Assembly: GCF_029623395.1 (NCBI RefSeq)
Contig: NZ_JAPYKK010000008.1
Location: 62,001-126,000 of the forward strand
Length of the DNA: 64,000 nucleotides
Reading direction: 5' to 3'
Source of the DNA: Sphingomonas echinoides
GTDB taxonomy: Bacteria; Pseudomonadota; Alphaproteobacteria; Sphingomonadales; Sphingomonadaceae
How positions within the stretch are numbered: the stretch's first letter is position 1; each line of letters opens with the position of its first letter. Below the pieces are notes generated by a model, which saw only the letters and a program-made list of their open reading frames with translations, ran no database searches and was not told the origin of the DNA. Shown here piece after piece: positions 41,251 to 49,737 of this stretch. Both the position numbers and the translations under genes were made by a program.

Positions 41251-42263
41251 GCATCGAACTCGAAGATTTCGACCTGCCCGAGCCGCCCGTCGCGCTGTTC
41301 GACGGCGACGCGACGCTGGGGCAGGCGGACATCGATGCGCTGTTCGGCGACATGGGGACGCCGATCGACCCCAAGCAGGGCCTGCGCGCGGTCATCGAGT
41401 CCGACGTCATCAGCCACGAACGGCTGCCGATGCTGGAGGTGGTGTTCGACCGGATGGTGCGGATCTTCGCGACGTCGATGCGCAACCTTACCTCAGACGC
41501 GATCGACGTCAGCCTGGAAGAGGTCAATTCGATCCGCTTCGGCGACTTCCTCAACCATGTCGCGCTGCCCGCGATGATCGGCGTGTTCCGGATCGAGGAA
41601 TGGGAGAATTACGGGCTGGTCACGGTGGATTCGGGGCTGATCTATTCGGTGGTCGATGCGCTGCTCGGCGGGCGGCGTGGCGGGGCGACGGTGCTGATCG
41701 ACGGGCGCGGCTTCACCACGATCGAAACCGACCTGGTCGCGCGGATGCTGCGCACGGTGCTGGCGGACATGAGCAGCGCGCTCGCGCCGATCACCGCCAA
41801 CACGATGGCGCTGGAGCGGATCGAGACCAGCCCACGCTTCGCGACGATCGCGGGATCGACCAACATCTGCGCGGTCGCGACCTTCCGCGTCGACATGGAC
41901 GACCGCGGCGGACGGTTCAGCATCCTGCTCCCCTACGCCACGATCGAGCCGGTCAAGCATCTGCTCGGCCAGCGCTTCATGGGCGAAAAGCTCGGCCGTG
42001 ACGGGATCTGGGAGCCGCATATGGCGGACGAGGTCCGCAAGACCAAGGTGAGCGTCGACGTCGTGCTGGGCGAGCGGATGCTCCCACTCGAGACCGTCCG
42101 CGATTTCGCGGTCGGCCAGACGATCCCGCTCCACCGCGGGCCGGATGATCCGCTCGACGTGCAATGCGGCGGCGTCACGCTCGGCCGCGCGCAAATCGGG
42201 CAGCGCTCCAACAACATCGCGGTCCGGATGATGACCGACATAGCCAGGGGACCACGACCATGA
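41247..42263 (+). CDS. fliM: Flagellar motor switch protein FliM
   Basis: 338 residues. The N-terminal segment holds LGQADIDALFGD, the CheY-P-binding-like EIDALL region of FliM. The CheC-like middle domain (PMLEVVFDRMVRIFATSMRNLTSDAIDVSLEEV, VDALLGGRRG) is followed by the C-terminal SpoA domain (VSVDVVLGERMLPLETVRDFAVGQTIPL). Part of the C-ring that sets rotation direction. Coupled by ATGA overlaps to fliL and to the DUF6468 gene. Confidence 0.97.
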   Translation: MSIELEDFDLPEPPVALFDGDATLGQADIDALFGDMGTPIDPKQGLRAVIESDVISHERLPMLEVVFDRMVRIFATSMRNLTSDAIDVSLEEVNSIRFGDFLNHVALPAMIGVFRIEEWENYGLVTVDSGLIYSVVDALLGGRRGGATVLIDGRGFTTIETDLVARMLRTVLADMSSALAPITANTMALERIETSPRFATIAGSTNICAVATFRVDMDDRGGRFSILLPYATIEPVKHLLGQRFMGEKLGRDGIWEPHMADEVRKTKVSVDVVLGERMLPLETVRDFAVGQTIPLHRGPDDPLDVQCGGVTLGRAQIGQRSNNIAVRMMTDIARGPRP

Positions 42264-42601
42264 GCTTCGCAACGATCGCCAACCTGCTGACGATGGCGCT
42301 GTGCATCGCGGTGCTGGTGCAGAGCCAGCGCGTCAAGCGCGCGCTCGATACGATCCGGCACGGGGACCTGGGGCAAGTCGTCACCGCGCTCGACCAGTCG
42401 ACGGTCCAGGCGCGGATCGTCCTGTCGGAGCTGAAGGGCACGCTCGCGGTTGGCAGCGGGCAAGCCGCCGCCGCCGCCGAGGCGCGCGGGGTGCTCGACG
42501 AATTGCGCGTGATGATCGACATCGCCGACGCCAGCGCCGAGCGGCTGGTCGCCGCCGCCTCCGCCAACCGCGCGGTCGACCTGTCGGAGGACGCGCTGTG
42601 A
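42260..42601 (+). CDS. DUF6468 family flagellar-cluster protein
   Basis: 113 residues: one N-terminal transmembrane helix (FATIANLLTMALCIAVLVQSQR) then a helical region rich in Ala (coiled-coil-like). The family is a conserved alphaproteobacterial protein found beside fliM/fliL; function unknown, probably a motor accessory. Overlaps fliM by 4 bp and the next gene by 4 bp. Confidence 0.8.
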   Translation: MSFATIANLLTMALCIAVLVQSQRVKRALDTIRHGDLGQVVTALDQSTVQARIVLSELKGTLAVGSGQAAAAAEARGVLDELRVMIDIADASAERLVAAASANRAVDLSEDAL

Positions 42602-43107
42602 CGATCCGGATTCCGTTGCTGTCGCTTACCACCGCGATGGCGGGGATCGCCGCGATTGGCAATGCGGTCGCCGCCGCGACGCCGGCGCCCTCGACCCCCG
42701 ACAGTCGCCTCGGCCTGTCGGTCCAGCAGGATCTGGCGACGCGCGACCGGCAGGCCGCGAGCCGCCAGCAGGCGCTCGACCTGCGCGAACAGGCGGTGCG
42801 TGCGAGCGCCGCGCGGATCAAGGCGGAGCTTGAGGCGAGCCGCGCTGCCACCACCATGGCGGGGCCGGCGACCGCGCAGGACGCTGCCCCGGACAGTTAT
42901 ACCGATCTCGCGAGCATCTATCAGGCGATGAAACCCGCCAAGGCGGCGGTGGTGTTCGAACAGCTCGATCTCGACGTGCAATTGAAGGTCGCGCGCAAGA
43001 TGCGCGAGCGCTCGACGGGGATGATGCTCGCGGCGATGACCCCCAAGGGCGCGGCGCGGCTGACGATGGCGCTCGCGCGGGCGCCGCGCGCTACTGGCGC
43101 GCGCTGA
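42598..43107 (+). CDS. motE: MotE-like chaperone (MgtE N-terminal-like domain)
   Basis: 169 residues. A signal or anchor sequence (IPLLSLTTAMAGIAAIGNAVAAA), a coiled coil (about residues 40-85) and a C-terminal MgtE-N-like domain (YTDLASIYQAMKPAKAAVVFEQLDLDVQLKVARKMRERSTGMMLAAMTPKGAARLT). Matches MotE, the periplasmic chaperone of MotC in rhizobia. GTG start overlaps the previous stop by 4 bp. No motC is seen here. The end overlaps the convergent gene at 43091 by 17 bp. Confidence 0.8.
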   Translation: MTIRIPLLSLTTAMAGIAAIGNAVAAATPAPSTPDSRLGLSVQQDLATRDRQAASRQQALDLREQAVRASAARIKAELEASRAATTMAGPATAQDAAPDSYTDLASIYQAMKPAKAAVVFEQLDLDVQLKVARKMRERSTGMMLAAMTPKGAARLTMALARAPRATGAR

Positions 43108-43504
43108 CGTCGAGGATCAGGACCTTGCGGACGTGCGGGTCGACCGTCCGCGCCGCATCGGTAAGCGTGCGCGACAGTAACGCCGCATCGATCGGCGCGA
43201 ACGCGGACACATGCAGCCGCGCGAATTCCAGCCCCGCCGACAATACCGCATCGCGAAACACCGGCGCGCGCGCCGCCGCCCCCGCGCCGTGCGCCGGATC
43301 GGCATAATCGAGCGCGGCCTGGACGCGCAGCGTTCCCGCGAAGCGCCCGCCATCGAGGATGGGCACGCGCAGATCCGCGACCGGGACGACCGACGCCGCC
43401 CCGCCGCCTTCGTTGGCGGAGGCGGGGGCGGACGCGAGGCCCGACACGGACGCCAGCGCCAGCAACGGTGCCGCCACTGCGAGGATAAGACGATGTCGGC
43501 GCAT
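43091..43504 (-). CDS. Secreted FliL-like hypothetical protein, 137 residues
   Basis: Signal peptide (MRRHRLILAVAAPLLALASVSGLASAPASA), then about 100 residues. Their outline (VVPVADLRVPILDGGRFAGTLRVQAALDYAD ... LLSRTLTDAARTVDPHVRKVLILDVSA) parallels the FliL domain and the protein at 51404-51844. It would be periplasmic. Overlaps motE by 17 bp tail to tail. Function unknown; its position suggests a stator or basal-body accessory. Confidence 0.65.
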   Translation of the reverse strand: MRRHRLILAVAAPLLALASVSGLASAPASANEGGGAASVVPVADLRVPILDGGRFAGTLRVQAALDYADPAHGAGAAARAPVFRDAVLSAGLEFARLHVSAFAPIDAALLSRTLTDAARTVDPHVRKVLILDVSARQ

Positions 43505-43586
43505 GGCGGAGTCTCCCCGGGCGCGCCAACCGCGGCGGGGCCCTTGCGTCTATAGTAGAGGCTCCGGACACCAGACGGATTTCGCA

Positions 43587-43826
43587 ATGAGCCACGACCA
43601 GAAACCGGCGCGCGTTCGCGTCGTCACCGACCCTCGGGCACGCGCTGCCAGCGCAGACGGCGACGACGGTGCCGCGTCTGCGGTTGCTGCCGTAAGCGCG
43701 GGGTCGGAGGGGACAGGTAGCGCACCTGCCGCAACCGGAGGCGCACGCGGGATGCTTGTGCTTGGTGGGCTGTTCGTCGTTGCTGCCGGGGTCGGCGGCG
43801 CGTGTGCGGCGGTGTTTCTGCCATGA
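43587..43826 (+). CDS. Small tail-anchored hypothetical protein, 79 residues
   Basis: A hydrophilic Ala/Asp/Ser-rich N-terminus and one C-terminal hydrophobic helix (GMLVLGGLFVVAAGVGGACAAVFL), giving a tail-anchored layout. Preceded by a TATAGTAG element at 43551 and overlapping the TPR gene by 4 bp, so it heads a two-gene operon inside the flagellar region. No family recognised. Confidence 0.6.
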   Translation: MSHDQKPARVRVVTDPRARAASADGDDGAASAVAAVSAGSEGTGSAPAATGGARGMLVLGGLFVVAAGVGGACAAVFLP

Positions 43827-45574
43827 CGCGCGCGCGCTTTTCGATGCTCGCGGCGGCGCTCGCGTTGACGGGGGCCGCACCGCTCCCCGCGCCCGATCCG
43901 GCGACGCCGACTGCCGTGCCGCAGCGGACACTGGCGTTTGCCGCGATCCTTGCGGAAAGCCCGCTCCCGGCGCGCGACGGGCGGTGGCCGAGCCTTTCCG
44001 ATTCCGCCGCCTGGCACGCGATCGCGCAGGCGACGCCGCAGACGCGCCAAGACGCGCGCTGGGCGCTGGCGCAAAGTCTGATCGCGCGCGCGCGGATGGC
44101 GGACGCGACGGGCGTGCTCGACACGATGCGCGCGGACGACCCTGCGCTGGCGCTGACCGCGGCGTGGCAGCTTGCCAACGGCGTCACGCTCACCGCACTG
44201 GATCGCCCGGCCGAGGCGCTGCGCGCGCTCGACACGCCGCTGCTCGATACGCATCCCGAAGCGTGTGCGTGGCGCGTGCGCGCCGCGGTTGCGATTCATG
44301 ACGTCGCGGGTGCCACGCGCGCGATGCAGTGCGCGCTCCCCGCGATTACCGGGCGACCGCGCGCGGCGCAGCGCCCGTTCCTGCTCGCCTGCGCGGACGT
44401 CGCGCTGGCGAGCGGGCACCCGGGTGACGTCGCGCGAATGCTCGCCGCGCTCGGCGATCCCGACCCCGCCGCCAACCTGCGCCGGGCGCACGCCGCGCGC
44501 GCGCTCGGCGACGGGGCAGGCGCGCGGCTGCTACTCCAACGCGTCGAGATCGGCGGGACGCCCGCCGAGCGCGCCGAAGCCACGGTCGCGCTGATCGAGG
44601 ATCGCTTTGCGACGGGCGACCTCGATCCGACGGCGGCGGACCACGCGCTCGCCAAGGTTGCGTTCTGGCGCGGCGGTGCGGTCGAGCGGCAAGCGCTGTC
44701 GCTCCGCTGGCGGATCGCGGACGCGCGCCACGATCCGCGCGCCGCGCTCGCGGCGGGGGCGACGCTGTTCCGCTATTTCGATCTTGGCGACCAGACCGCC
44801 CCGACCCTGCTACGCCTGCAAAAAACCTTGAGCGAAACCATCGACACCGCGGCGGAGGACCGGATCGGGGTCGCGGCGGGGGTGTTCTGGGATTACCGTG
44901 ATCTCCTGCCCGGTGGCGGCGAGGGCGAGACGATCGCCGCGCGGCTCGCCGACCGGCTGGCGCACGCGGGGCTCTATGCGCGCGCGGCGGATCTGTTGCG
45001 GTTCCTGCTCGATCGCAGACCCGCCGATGCGGCGACCGGCCCGCTGTCGATTCGGGTCGCCGAACTCGACCTGCTTGCCGACGCGCCCGAACGGTCGTTG
45101 CGGACGCTCCGCGCGGGGCAGGCGATCGCCTTCCCGGACGACATCCGCGCGCGTCGCCGCACGATCGAAGCCGCCGCGCTGTACCGGCTGGGCAAGGTGC
45201 CCGAGGCGTTGGCGCTGCTCGACGGGGCGCCGGGGAGCGCCGCGTTGCGCAACGACATCCTGTGGCAGAAGCGCGACTGGGCGGGGTTCGCCGCCGGCAA
45301 CGCCGCCGCGCTGCCCGCGTCGCGCCCGCTCAACGCGGCGGACCAGACGGCGGTGTTGCGGCAGGCGGTTGCGTTGTCGCGAACCGGGAATCGCGCCGCG
45401 CTGGCCGGGCTGCGCGCGCGCTACGGGGCGGGTTTCGCCGGGTTGCCGTCGCACGATGCGTTCGACTTCCTGACCGCACCCGCCGCGACGCTCGATCCCG
45501 CCAAGGCGGATAAGGCGTTCGCCAAGCTCGCTTCGCTCGATGCACCGCTGCCCCTGGCCGAGCTCATACGCTGA
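43823..45574 (+). CDS. Secreted TPR-like protein of the flagellar region
   Basis: 583 residues. Signal peptide (MTRARFSMLAAALALTGAAPLPA), then an almost entirely helical, Ala/Arg-rich solenoid with TPR-like repeats (for example RWALAQSLIARARMADATGVLDTMRADDPALALTAAWQLANG, RRTIEAAALYRLGKVPEALALLDGAPG). No catalytic motif seen. Probably a periplasmic scaffold, with the flagellar role inferred from position only. The end overlaps mntP tail to tail by 11 bp. Confidence 0.7.
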   Translation: MTRARFSMLAAALALTGAAPLPAPDPATPTAVPQRTLAFAAILAESPLPARDGRWPSLSDSAAWHAIAQATPQTRQDARWALAQSLIARARMADATGVLDTMRADDPALALTAAWQLANGVTLTALDRPAEALRALDTPLLDTHPEACAWRVRAAVAIHDVAGATRAMQCALPAITGRPRAAQRPFLLACADVALASGHPGDVARMLAALGDPDPAANLRRAHAARALGDGAGARLLLQRVEIGGTPAERAEATVALIEDRFATGDLDPTAADHALAKVAFWRGGAVERQALSLRWRIADARHDPRAALAAGATLFRYFDLGDQTAPTLLRLQKTLSETIDTAAEDRIGVAAGVFWDYRDLLPGGGEGETIAARLADRLAHAGLYARAADLLRFLLDRRPADAATGPLSIRVAELDLLADAPERSLRTLRAGQAIAFPDDIRARRRTIEAAALYRLGKVPEALALLDGAPGSAALRNDILWQKRDWAGFAAGNAAALPASRPLNAADQTAVLRQAVALSRTGNRAALAGLRARYGAGFAGLPSHDAFDFLTAPAATLDPAKADKAFAKLASLDAPLPLAELIR

Positions 45575-46133
45575 GGTGCTGGTACAGGATCGACCCGCCG
45601 ATCACGACCAGCACGACCCCGCCGAGAATCCCCGCGTAGCGCCCGAGATACGGGCCGACGTGCCGCCCGAGCAGCATGCCCGTGGTGGCGAGCACGGTCG
45701 TGATCCCGCCGATGACGAGACATGCGACCCACAGGTTGACGTCCATCAGCGCGAGCGAAATCCCAACCGCGGCGGCATCGATGCTCGTCGCGATCGCGGT
45801 GACCGCGAGCCGCCAGAAGCCGAGGGCACCCGTCGTCTCGAGCGCGGGGGCATCGTCCTGGCCGAGCGCCTCGCGGATCATGTACGCGCCGACCGCGAGC
45901 AACAGGCCGAACGCGACCCAGTGATCGTAATCCGCGATCCAGTCGTTGAGGAGGAACCCTAGAAAATAGCCGATCGCGGGGGTCAGCGCTTCGAAGAAGC
46001 CGAACACCGCGCCAACGCGCATCGCGTCCCACCAGCGGCTCTTCTGTTCGGACGCGCCCTTGCCGAGCGCCGCTGCGAACGCATCGACCGACAGGCTCGC
46101 TCCAAGCGCGCCGAGCGTCAGAATTCCAGGCAT
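45564..46133 (-). CDS. mntP: Manganese efflux pump MntP
   Basis: 189 residues, six transmembrane helices. Family motifs: LGALGASLSVDAFAAALGKGA with its conserved Asp in helix 1, FGFFEALTPAIGYFLG, and ATSIDAAAVGISLALMDVN in helix 4. It exports excess Mn2+ from the cytoplasm. The ATG at 46133 is preceded by CGAAGGATCATC. A yybP-ykoY riboswitch lies upstream, explaining induction by manganese. It interrupts flagellar genes with no functional link. Confidence 0.95.
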   Translation of the reverse strand: MPGILTLGALGASLSVDAFAAALGKGASEQKSRWWDAMRVGAVFGFFEALTPAIGYFLGFLLNDWIADYDHWVAFGLLLAVGAYMIREALGQDDAPALETTGALGFWRLAVTAIATSIDAAAVGISLALMDVNLWVACLVIGGITTVLATTGMLLGRHVGPYLGRYAGILGGVVLVVIGGSILYQHLSV

Positions 46134-46189
46134 CGATGATCCTTCGGGCCAGATACCAGATGACTCGCGGACCCCGGGCCACGGAACGG

Positions 46190-46320
46190 GGGAGCGCGGT
46201 CATTGGTCTTGCCGGGCAAACGCGCGGTTTGCTGCCATCGCCATGCCCCGGACGGAGCAAGCATGTTGACGATGGCCCCGCGATCGCGCGGGTGGCTACT
46301 CCCCAAGAGCGAGGCTGCGG
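46190..46320 (-). ncRNA. yybP-ykoY manganese riboswitch
   Basis: On the minus strand, CTCTTGGGGAGTAGCCACC (near 46310-46292) and CGTCAACATGCTTGC (near 46272-46258) match the two conserved internal loops of the yybP-ykoY aptamer. A GGCAAGACCAATGACC segment near 46212-46197 closes the paperclip-like fold. About 60 bases, including alternative pairing with the ribosome-binding region, separate it from mntP. In proteobacteria this element binds Mn2+ and switches on mntP or alx. Confidence 0.85.
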
Positions 46321-46361
46321 AATAGTCGATCACTGTGATCGGATCAAGCCGTCGCCGCGCT

Positions 46362-47426
46362 TCAGCCGCGTTCGCGCGCGAGCCGCAGGACGTAGCCGAT
46401 CACTTCGGCGACGGCGGCATAATGTTCGAGCGGGATCGGGCGGTCGATCTCGGCGCTGGCGTGCAGCGCGCGCGCGAGCGGGCGGTTTTCGACCAGCGGC
46501 ACGCCCGCCGCAGTCGCGACTTCGCGGATCCTGAGCGCTACCGCATCGGTGCCCTTGGCGACGACGATCGGCGCGGAGCCCTTGCCGTGATCGTAGCGCA
46601 ACGCGACCGCGAAATGCGTCGGGTTGGTGATGACGACGCTCGCGGTCGGCACCGCCGCCATCATCCGCCGCCGCGCGCGCTGCATCCCGATCGCGCGGAT
46701 CTTCGCCTTGATCTTGGGGTCGCCTTCCTGCTGCTTGTGCTCGTCCTTGATCTCCTGGAGCGACATCCGCATCTTCGCCATCCAGCTGCGCCGCTGCCAG
46801 ACGAAGTCGAATAGCGCGATCGCGCCGACGAGGATCGCGACCGAGCGGATCAGTTGCGCGACGATCCCACCCGCGAGCGTCCCGATCGCCATCGGATCGA
46901 GACCGACCATCACCGCGAACCCTGGTACGAACGGCCGCAGTGCGACGAACGCGATCGTGCCGACCCCGATCAGCTTGGCGAGCGTCTTGGCGAATTCGAC
47001 CAGCGCGCGCGGACCGAGCAGCCGCTTCGCCCCCGCGATCGGCGACAGCTTCGACCATTTGGGCGCAATCCGCGACCACACCAGCATCGGCCGCGCCTGC
47101 ACCACCCCGCCGATCAGCGCACAGCCGATCAAGCACGCGAACAGCGGCAGCAGCGCGGCAAAGGTCGCGCCGAACAAGGCGGTCAGCAGCGCGTGCGCGC
47201 CGTCGGGCGCGAGCGGGACCGCCTCGGCATTGCCCCACAGATGCGCGAGACCCGTGCCGAGCCGCGCGAAGGCGATCGTGCCGACGCTGCCGGTCGCGAT
47301 CAGCATCGCGACGAAGCCGAAGGCGTGACGCAGCTCGGGCGCCTGCGCGACGTCGCCCTTCTTGCGCGCGTCCTCGAGCCGTTTCTCGGTCGGGTCGTGG
47401 GTCTTCTGGTCCTTGTCACCGGCCAT
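46362..47426 (-). CDS. flhB: Flagellar type III export protein FlhB
   Basis: 354 residues. Four transmembrane segments (about 30-215) are followed by the cytoplasmic domain with the self-cleavage signature VITNPTHFAVALRYD (cut between Asn and Pro), then the substrate-specificity-switch region. N-terminus DKTHDPTEKRLEDARKKGDVAQ-type. ATG at 47426 gives MAGDKDQKTHDPTEKR; upstream codons belong to fliR. Last gene of fliQ-fliR-flhB. Confidence 0.96.
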   Translation of the reverse strand: MAGDKDQKTHDPTEKRLEDARKKGDVAQAPELRHAFGFVAMLIATGSVGTIAFARLGTGLAHLWGNAEAVPLAPDGAHALLTALFGATFAALLPLFACLIGCALIGGVVQARPMLVWSRIAPKWSKLSPIAGAKRLLGPRALVEFAKTLAKLIGVGTIAFVALRPFVPGFAVMVGLDPMAIGTLAGGIVAQLIRSVAILVGAIALFDFVWQRRSWMAKMRMSLQEIKDEHKQQEGDPKIKAKIRAIGMQRARRRMMAAVPTASVVITNPTHFAVALRYDHGKGSAPIVVAKGTDAVALRIREVATAAGVPLVENRPLARALHASAEIDRPIPLEHYAAVAEVIGYVLRLARERG

Positions 47427-47430
47427 GCGA

Positions 47431-48189
47431 TCAGCCCCAGACGCGCTGCATCGACTGCGCCATCGCGGCGGCAAAAGCGGTCAGCGTCGCCCCCGCGGTG
47501 CTCGCGGCGATGCCGAGCCCGAGCAGCAGGTTGAGCGGCTGCGCGATGAAGAACAATTGGATGCTCGGCGCGACCCGCACCGCGAGCCCGAGCGCCACGT
47601 TGAACACGATCCCGTAGACGATCAGCGGCGCCGCGAGCGACACCCCGAGCATCATCGTATCGACCGCGACCCGCACTGCAAGCTGCGCGAGGTCGGCGGC
47701 GGGGAGCACGGTGCCGACGGGAAACGCGGTGTAGGATCGGATCAACCCGCCGATCCACAGATGATGTACCCCGCTCGCCATACACACCACCGCCGCCGCG
47801 ACCGCGAGGAAGCGCGACAGTTCGGGCGCGCTGCTGCTTTGCGCAGGGTCGAAGATGACCGCAGAGGACAGCCCGACTTGCAGGCTGATGATCGACCCCG
47901 CGATCGAGATCGCGAGGAACATCAGCCGGATCATCAACCCGAGCGCGAGACCGGTGCCGAGTTCCGCGGCGATCGTGCCCGCGAGCGCGGCATCGCTGCG
48001 CCCGGCCAGCGGCAGCACGGCGGGCGACAACAGCCCCCACAGGCCGAGCGTCATCCCGCCCGCCGCGAGCAACCGCACGCGCGGCGGGATCGCGTCTTCT
48101 GAAAACACCGGGAGCAGCATCAGCACCGCGCCGACCCGCGCGAACAGGATCAGGAAGGCGGTCGCCTGGAGCGGGAACTGGTCGAGCAT
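47431..48189 (-). CDS. fliR: Flagellar export apparatus protein FliR
   Basis: 252 residues, five to six hydrophobic segments: FPLQATAFLILFARVGAVLMLLPVFSEDAIPPRVRLLAAGGMTL, ELGTGLALGLMIRLMFLAISIAGSIISLQVGLSSA. Part of the FliPQR export gate. Four bp before flhB and 4 bp after fliQ. Confidence 0.95.
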   Translation of the reverse strand: MLDQFPLQATAFLILFARVGAVLMLLPVFSEDAIPPRVRLLAAGGMTLGLWGLLSPAVLPLAGRSDAALAGTIAAELGTGLALGLMIRLMFLAISIAGSIISLQVGLSSAVIFDPAQSSSAPELSRFLAVAAAVVCMASGVHHLWIGGLIRSYTAFPVGTVLPAADLAQLAVRVAVDTMMLGVSLAAPLIVYGIVFNVALGLAVRVAPSIQLFFIAQPLNLLLGLGIAASTAGATLTAFAAAMAQSMQRVWG

Positions 48190-48193
48190 GCGC

Positions 48194-48457
48194 TCAGCCG
48201 TGCGCGACGTGGTCGGCGATGATGCGCATGAAATCGCTGAGCGCCGCGCCGATCATCGGTAGCGACAGGAGCAACATCGCCCCCATCGCGATGAGCTTTG
48301 GCACGAACGTCAGCGTCTGTTCCTGGATCTGCGTCAACGCCTGCAACAGCCCGATCGCGAGGCCCACGACGAGCGCCGCGCCAAGCATCGGACCGGCGAC
48401 GGTGAGGATCAGCACCAGCGCGGCGCGCGTTATCTCGATCGCGGCAGCGGCGTCCAT
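48194..48457 (-). CDS. fliQ: Flagellar export apparatus protein FliQ
   Basis: 87 residues with two transmembrane helices: TRAALVLILTVAGPMLGAALVVGLAIGLLQALTQIQEQTLTFVPKLIAM. Shares one base with the fliE stop. A subunit of the FliPQR gate. Confidence 0.95.
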   Translation of the reverse strand: MDAAAAIEITRAALVLILTVAGPMLGAALVVGLAIGLLQALTQIQEQTLTFVPKLIAMGAMLLLSLPMIGAALSDFMRIIADHVAHG

Positions 48458-48783
48458 CAGATCTGCATCCGCATGATGTCGCTATACGCGCCGACGACAC
48501 GGTCGCGCACCGCGACCATCGTGTCGAGCGCGCTTTCGGCCGCGCCGATCGCGGTGACGACGTCGATCAGGTCGCCCTTCCCCGCGATCTGCTTGGCGGA
48601 CGCGGTTTCGGCGGCGCGCAAGCCCTGCCCGGCATCGCCGACGAGGTGCGAGACCAATGCGCCAAACCCGCCGCCCGCGTCAGGTTGCTCGACGCCCGCG
48701 AACGGCGGCGCGGCGTTGCCGAACGGTGTTACACCGGCAGCGCGGCCGTAGGCATTGGTGGCATCGAGAGCCCCGATCGACAT
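48457..48783 (-). CDS. fliE: Flagellar hook-basal body junction protein FliE
   Basis: 108 residues: FGALVSHLVGDAGQGLRAAETASAKQIAGKGDLIDVVTAIGAAESALDTMVAVRDRVVGAYSDIMRMQI, the conserved helical core ending IMRMQI. It links the MS ring to the rod. Separated from flgC by 170 bp containing a dispersed repeat. Confidence 0.93.
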   Translation of the reverse strand: MSIGALDATNAYGRAAGVTPFGNAAPPFAGVEQPDAGGGFGALVSHLVGDAGQGLRAAETASAKQIAGKGDLIDVVTAIGAAESALDTMVAVRDRVVGAYSDIMRMQI

Positions 48784-48844
48784 CGATGGTATTCCTTGTT
48801 TGAGCGTTAGTGTTGCGTGATTTCAAGTGCTCACCCCACCCCGC

Positions 48845-48940
48845 CGTCATGCCGAACTTGTTTCGGCATCCACCGGGCAGCGCGTCCAACGTCCCGTCGG
48901 GCAAGACCACAGTGGATGCTGAAACGAGTTCAGCATGACG
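48845..48940. repeat. Dispersed repeat with palindromic ends, copy 2
   Basis: Left stem CGTCATGCCGAAC..TTTCGGCATCC and right stem GTGGATGCTGAAACGAGTTCAGCATGACG. The right stem is identical to that of the element at 15101-15192; the middle differs. Lies between flgC and fliE, so it is probably transcribed with them. Confidence 0.8.
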
Positions 48941-48953
48941 CTTGGGTGGGCCA

Positions 48954-49361
48954 TTACTTGAGCAGATCGATCGTGCGCATGGTCATGCCGCGCGCCGCCT
49001 CGATCGCGTTGAGATTGGCTTCGTAGGAGCGTTGCGCCGCCTTCATGTCGGCCATTTCGACCAGACCGTTGACGTTGGGCGTCAGCACATAGCCGCGCGC
49101 GTCCGCCGCCGGGTTGCCCGGCTGATAGACGCGCTGGAATTCGGACTTGTCGGTCGCCACGCTACCGACCTTGACGGTCGTCGCGCCGCTCGCGCGGTCG
49201 ACCTCCGCCTTGAAGGTCGGAACCCGGCGGCGATAGGGCGCGCCGCCCGGCGTGGTCGCCACCGAGCTCTGGTTGGCGAGGTTCTCGGCGATGATCCGCA
49301 TCCGCAGCGATTGCGCGCGCAGACCCGAGGCCGAAACCGATACCGTGCTGTCCTGCCCCAT
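48954..49361 (-). CDS. flgC: Flagellar rod protein FlgC
   Basis: 135 residues: TVSVSASGLRAQSLRMRIIAENLANQSSVATTPGGAPYRRRVPTF, then GYVLTPNVNGLVEMADMKAAQRSYEANLNAIEAARGMTMRTIDLL. Proximal rod subunit. ATG at 49361 is the usual family start. The normal partner flgB is absent immediately upstream, where the region is a divergent promoter toward fliN. Confidence 0.94.
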   Translation of the reverse strand: MGQDSTVSVSASGLRAQSLRMRIIAENLANQSSVATTPGGAPYRRRVPTFKAEVDRASGATTVKVGSVATDKSEFQRVYQPGNPAADARGYVLTPNVNGLVEMADMKAAQRSYEANLNAIEAARGMTMRTIDLLK

Positions 49362-49467
49362 GTGCGTTCCCGATCCAGACCGCGGGGGGCAGGCAAGGAT
49401 TGCCGCCCCCGAGACCCTTATAGGCAAGATTTTCCGGGTCGGGTCCGGGTCGGCCCGATTTCGCTTC

Positions 49468-49475
49468 TATAAGTC
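49468..49475 (+). promoter_or_regulatory. TATAAG element before fliN
   Basis: TCGGCCCGATTTCGCTTC precedes TATAAGTC, 30 bp before the fliN ATG. On the other strand TTGCC-TATAAGGG precedes flgC. Both resemble the TATAATAG elements seen before other flagellar operons here. Confidence 0.35.
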
Positions 49476-49497
49476 TGGGCGAAAGGGGGACTGCTGC

Positions 49498-49737
49498 ATG
49501 TCCATTCTCGAATCCGTGCCGGTCGAGGTCTCGATCGTCCTTGGCTCGGTCCGTTTGCCGATCCGCCAGGTGCTCAAGATGAGCCGCGGCGCGACGATCG
49601 CCTTCGACTGCGGGCATGACGATCCCTCGCGCATTTACGCAAATGGCACGCTGGTCGCCAAGGGGCGGATCCAGGTGACCGGCGAGCGGATGGCGATCGA
49701 AGTCACCGAAGTCGTCGCGCGCGGGGTTCAGGCATGA
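49498..49737 (+). CDS. fliN: Flagellar motor switch protein FliN
   Basis: 79 residues, essentially only the SpoA domain: ESVPVEVSIVLGSVRLPIRQVLKMSRGATIAFDCGHDDPSRIYANGTLVAKGRIQVTGERMAIEVTEV. Lower C-ring subunit that pairs with FliM. Shorter than E. coli FliN because it lacks an N-terminal extension. GAAAGGGGGA upstream; stop overlaps fliO by 4 bp. Confidence 0.94.
   Translation: MSILESVPVEVSIVLGSVRLPIRQVLKMSRGATIAFDCGHDDPSRIYANGTLVAKGRIQVTGERMAIEVTEVVARGVQA

Noticed and set aside
49644..49660. A second sigma-54-like TGGCACG-N4 sequence inside fliN
   Set aside because: The -12 half reads TCGCC, a poor match, and it lies within coding sequence.
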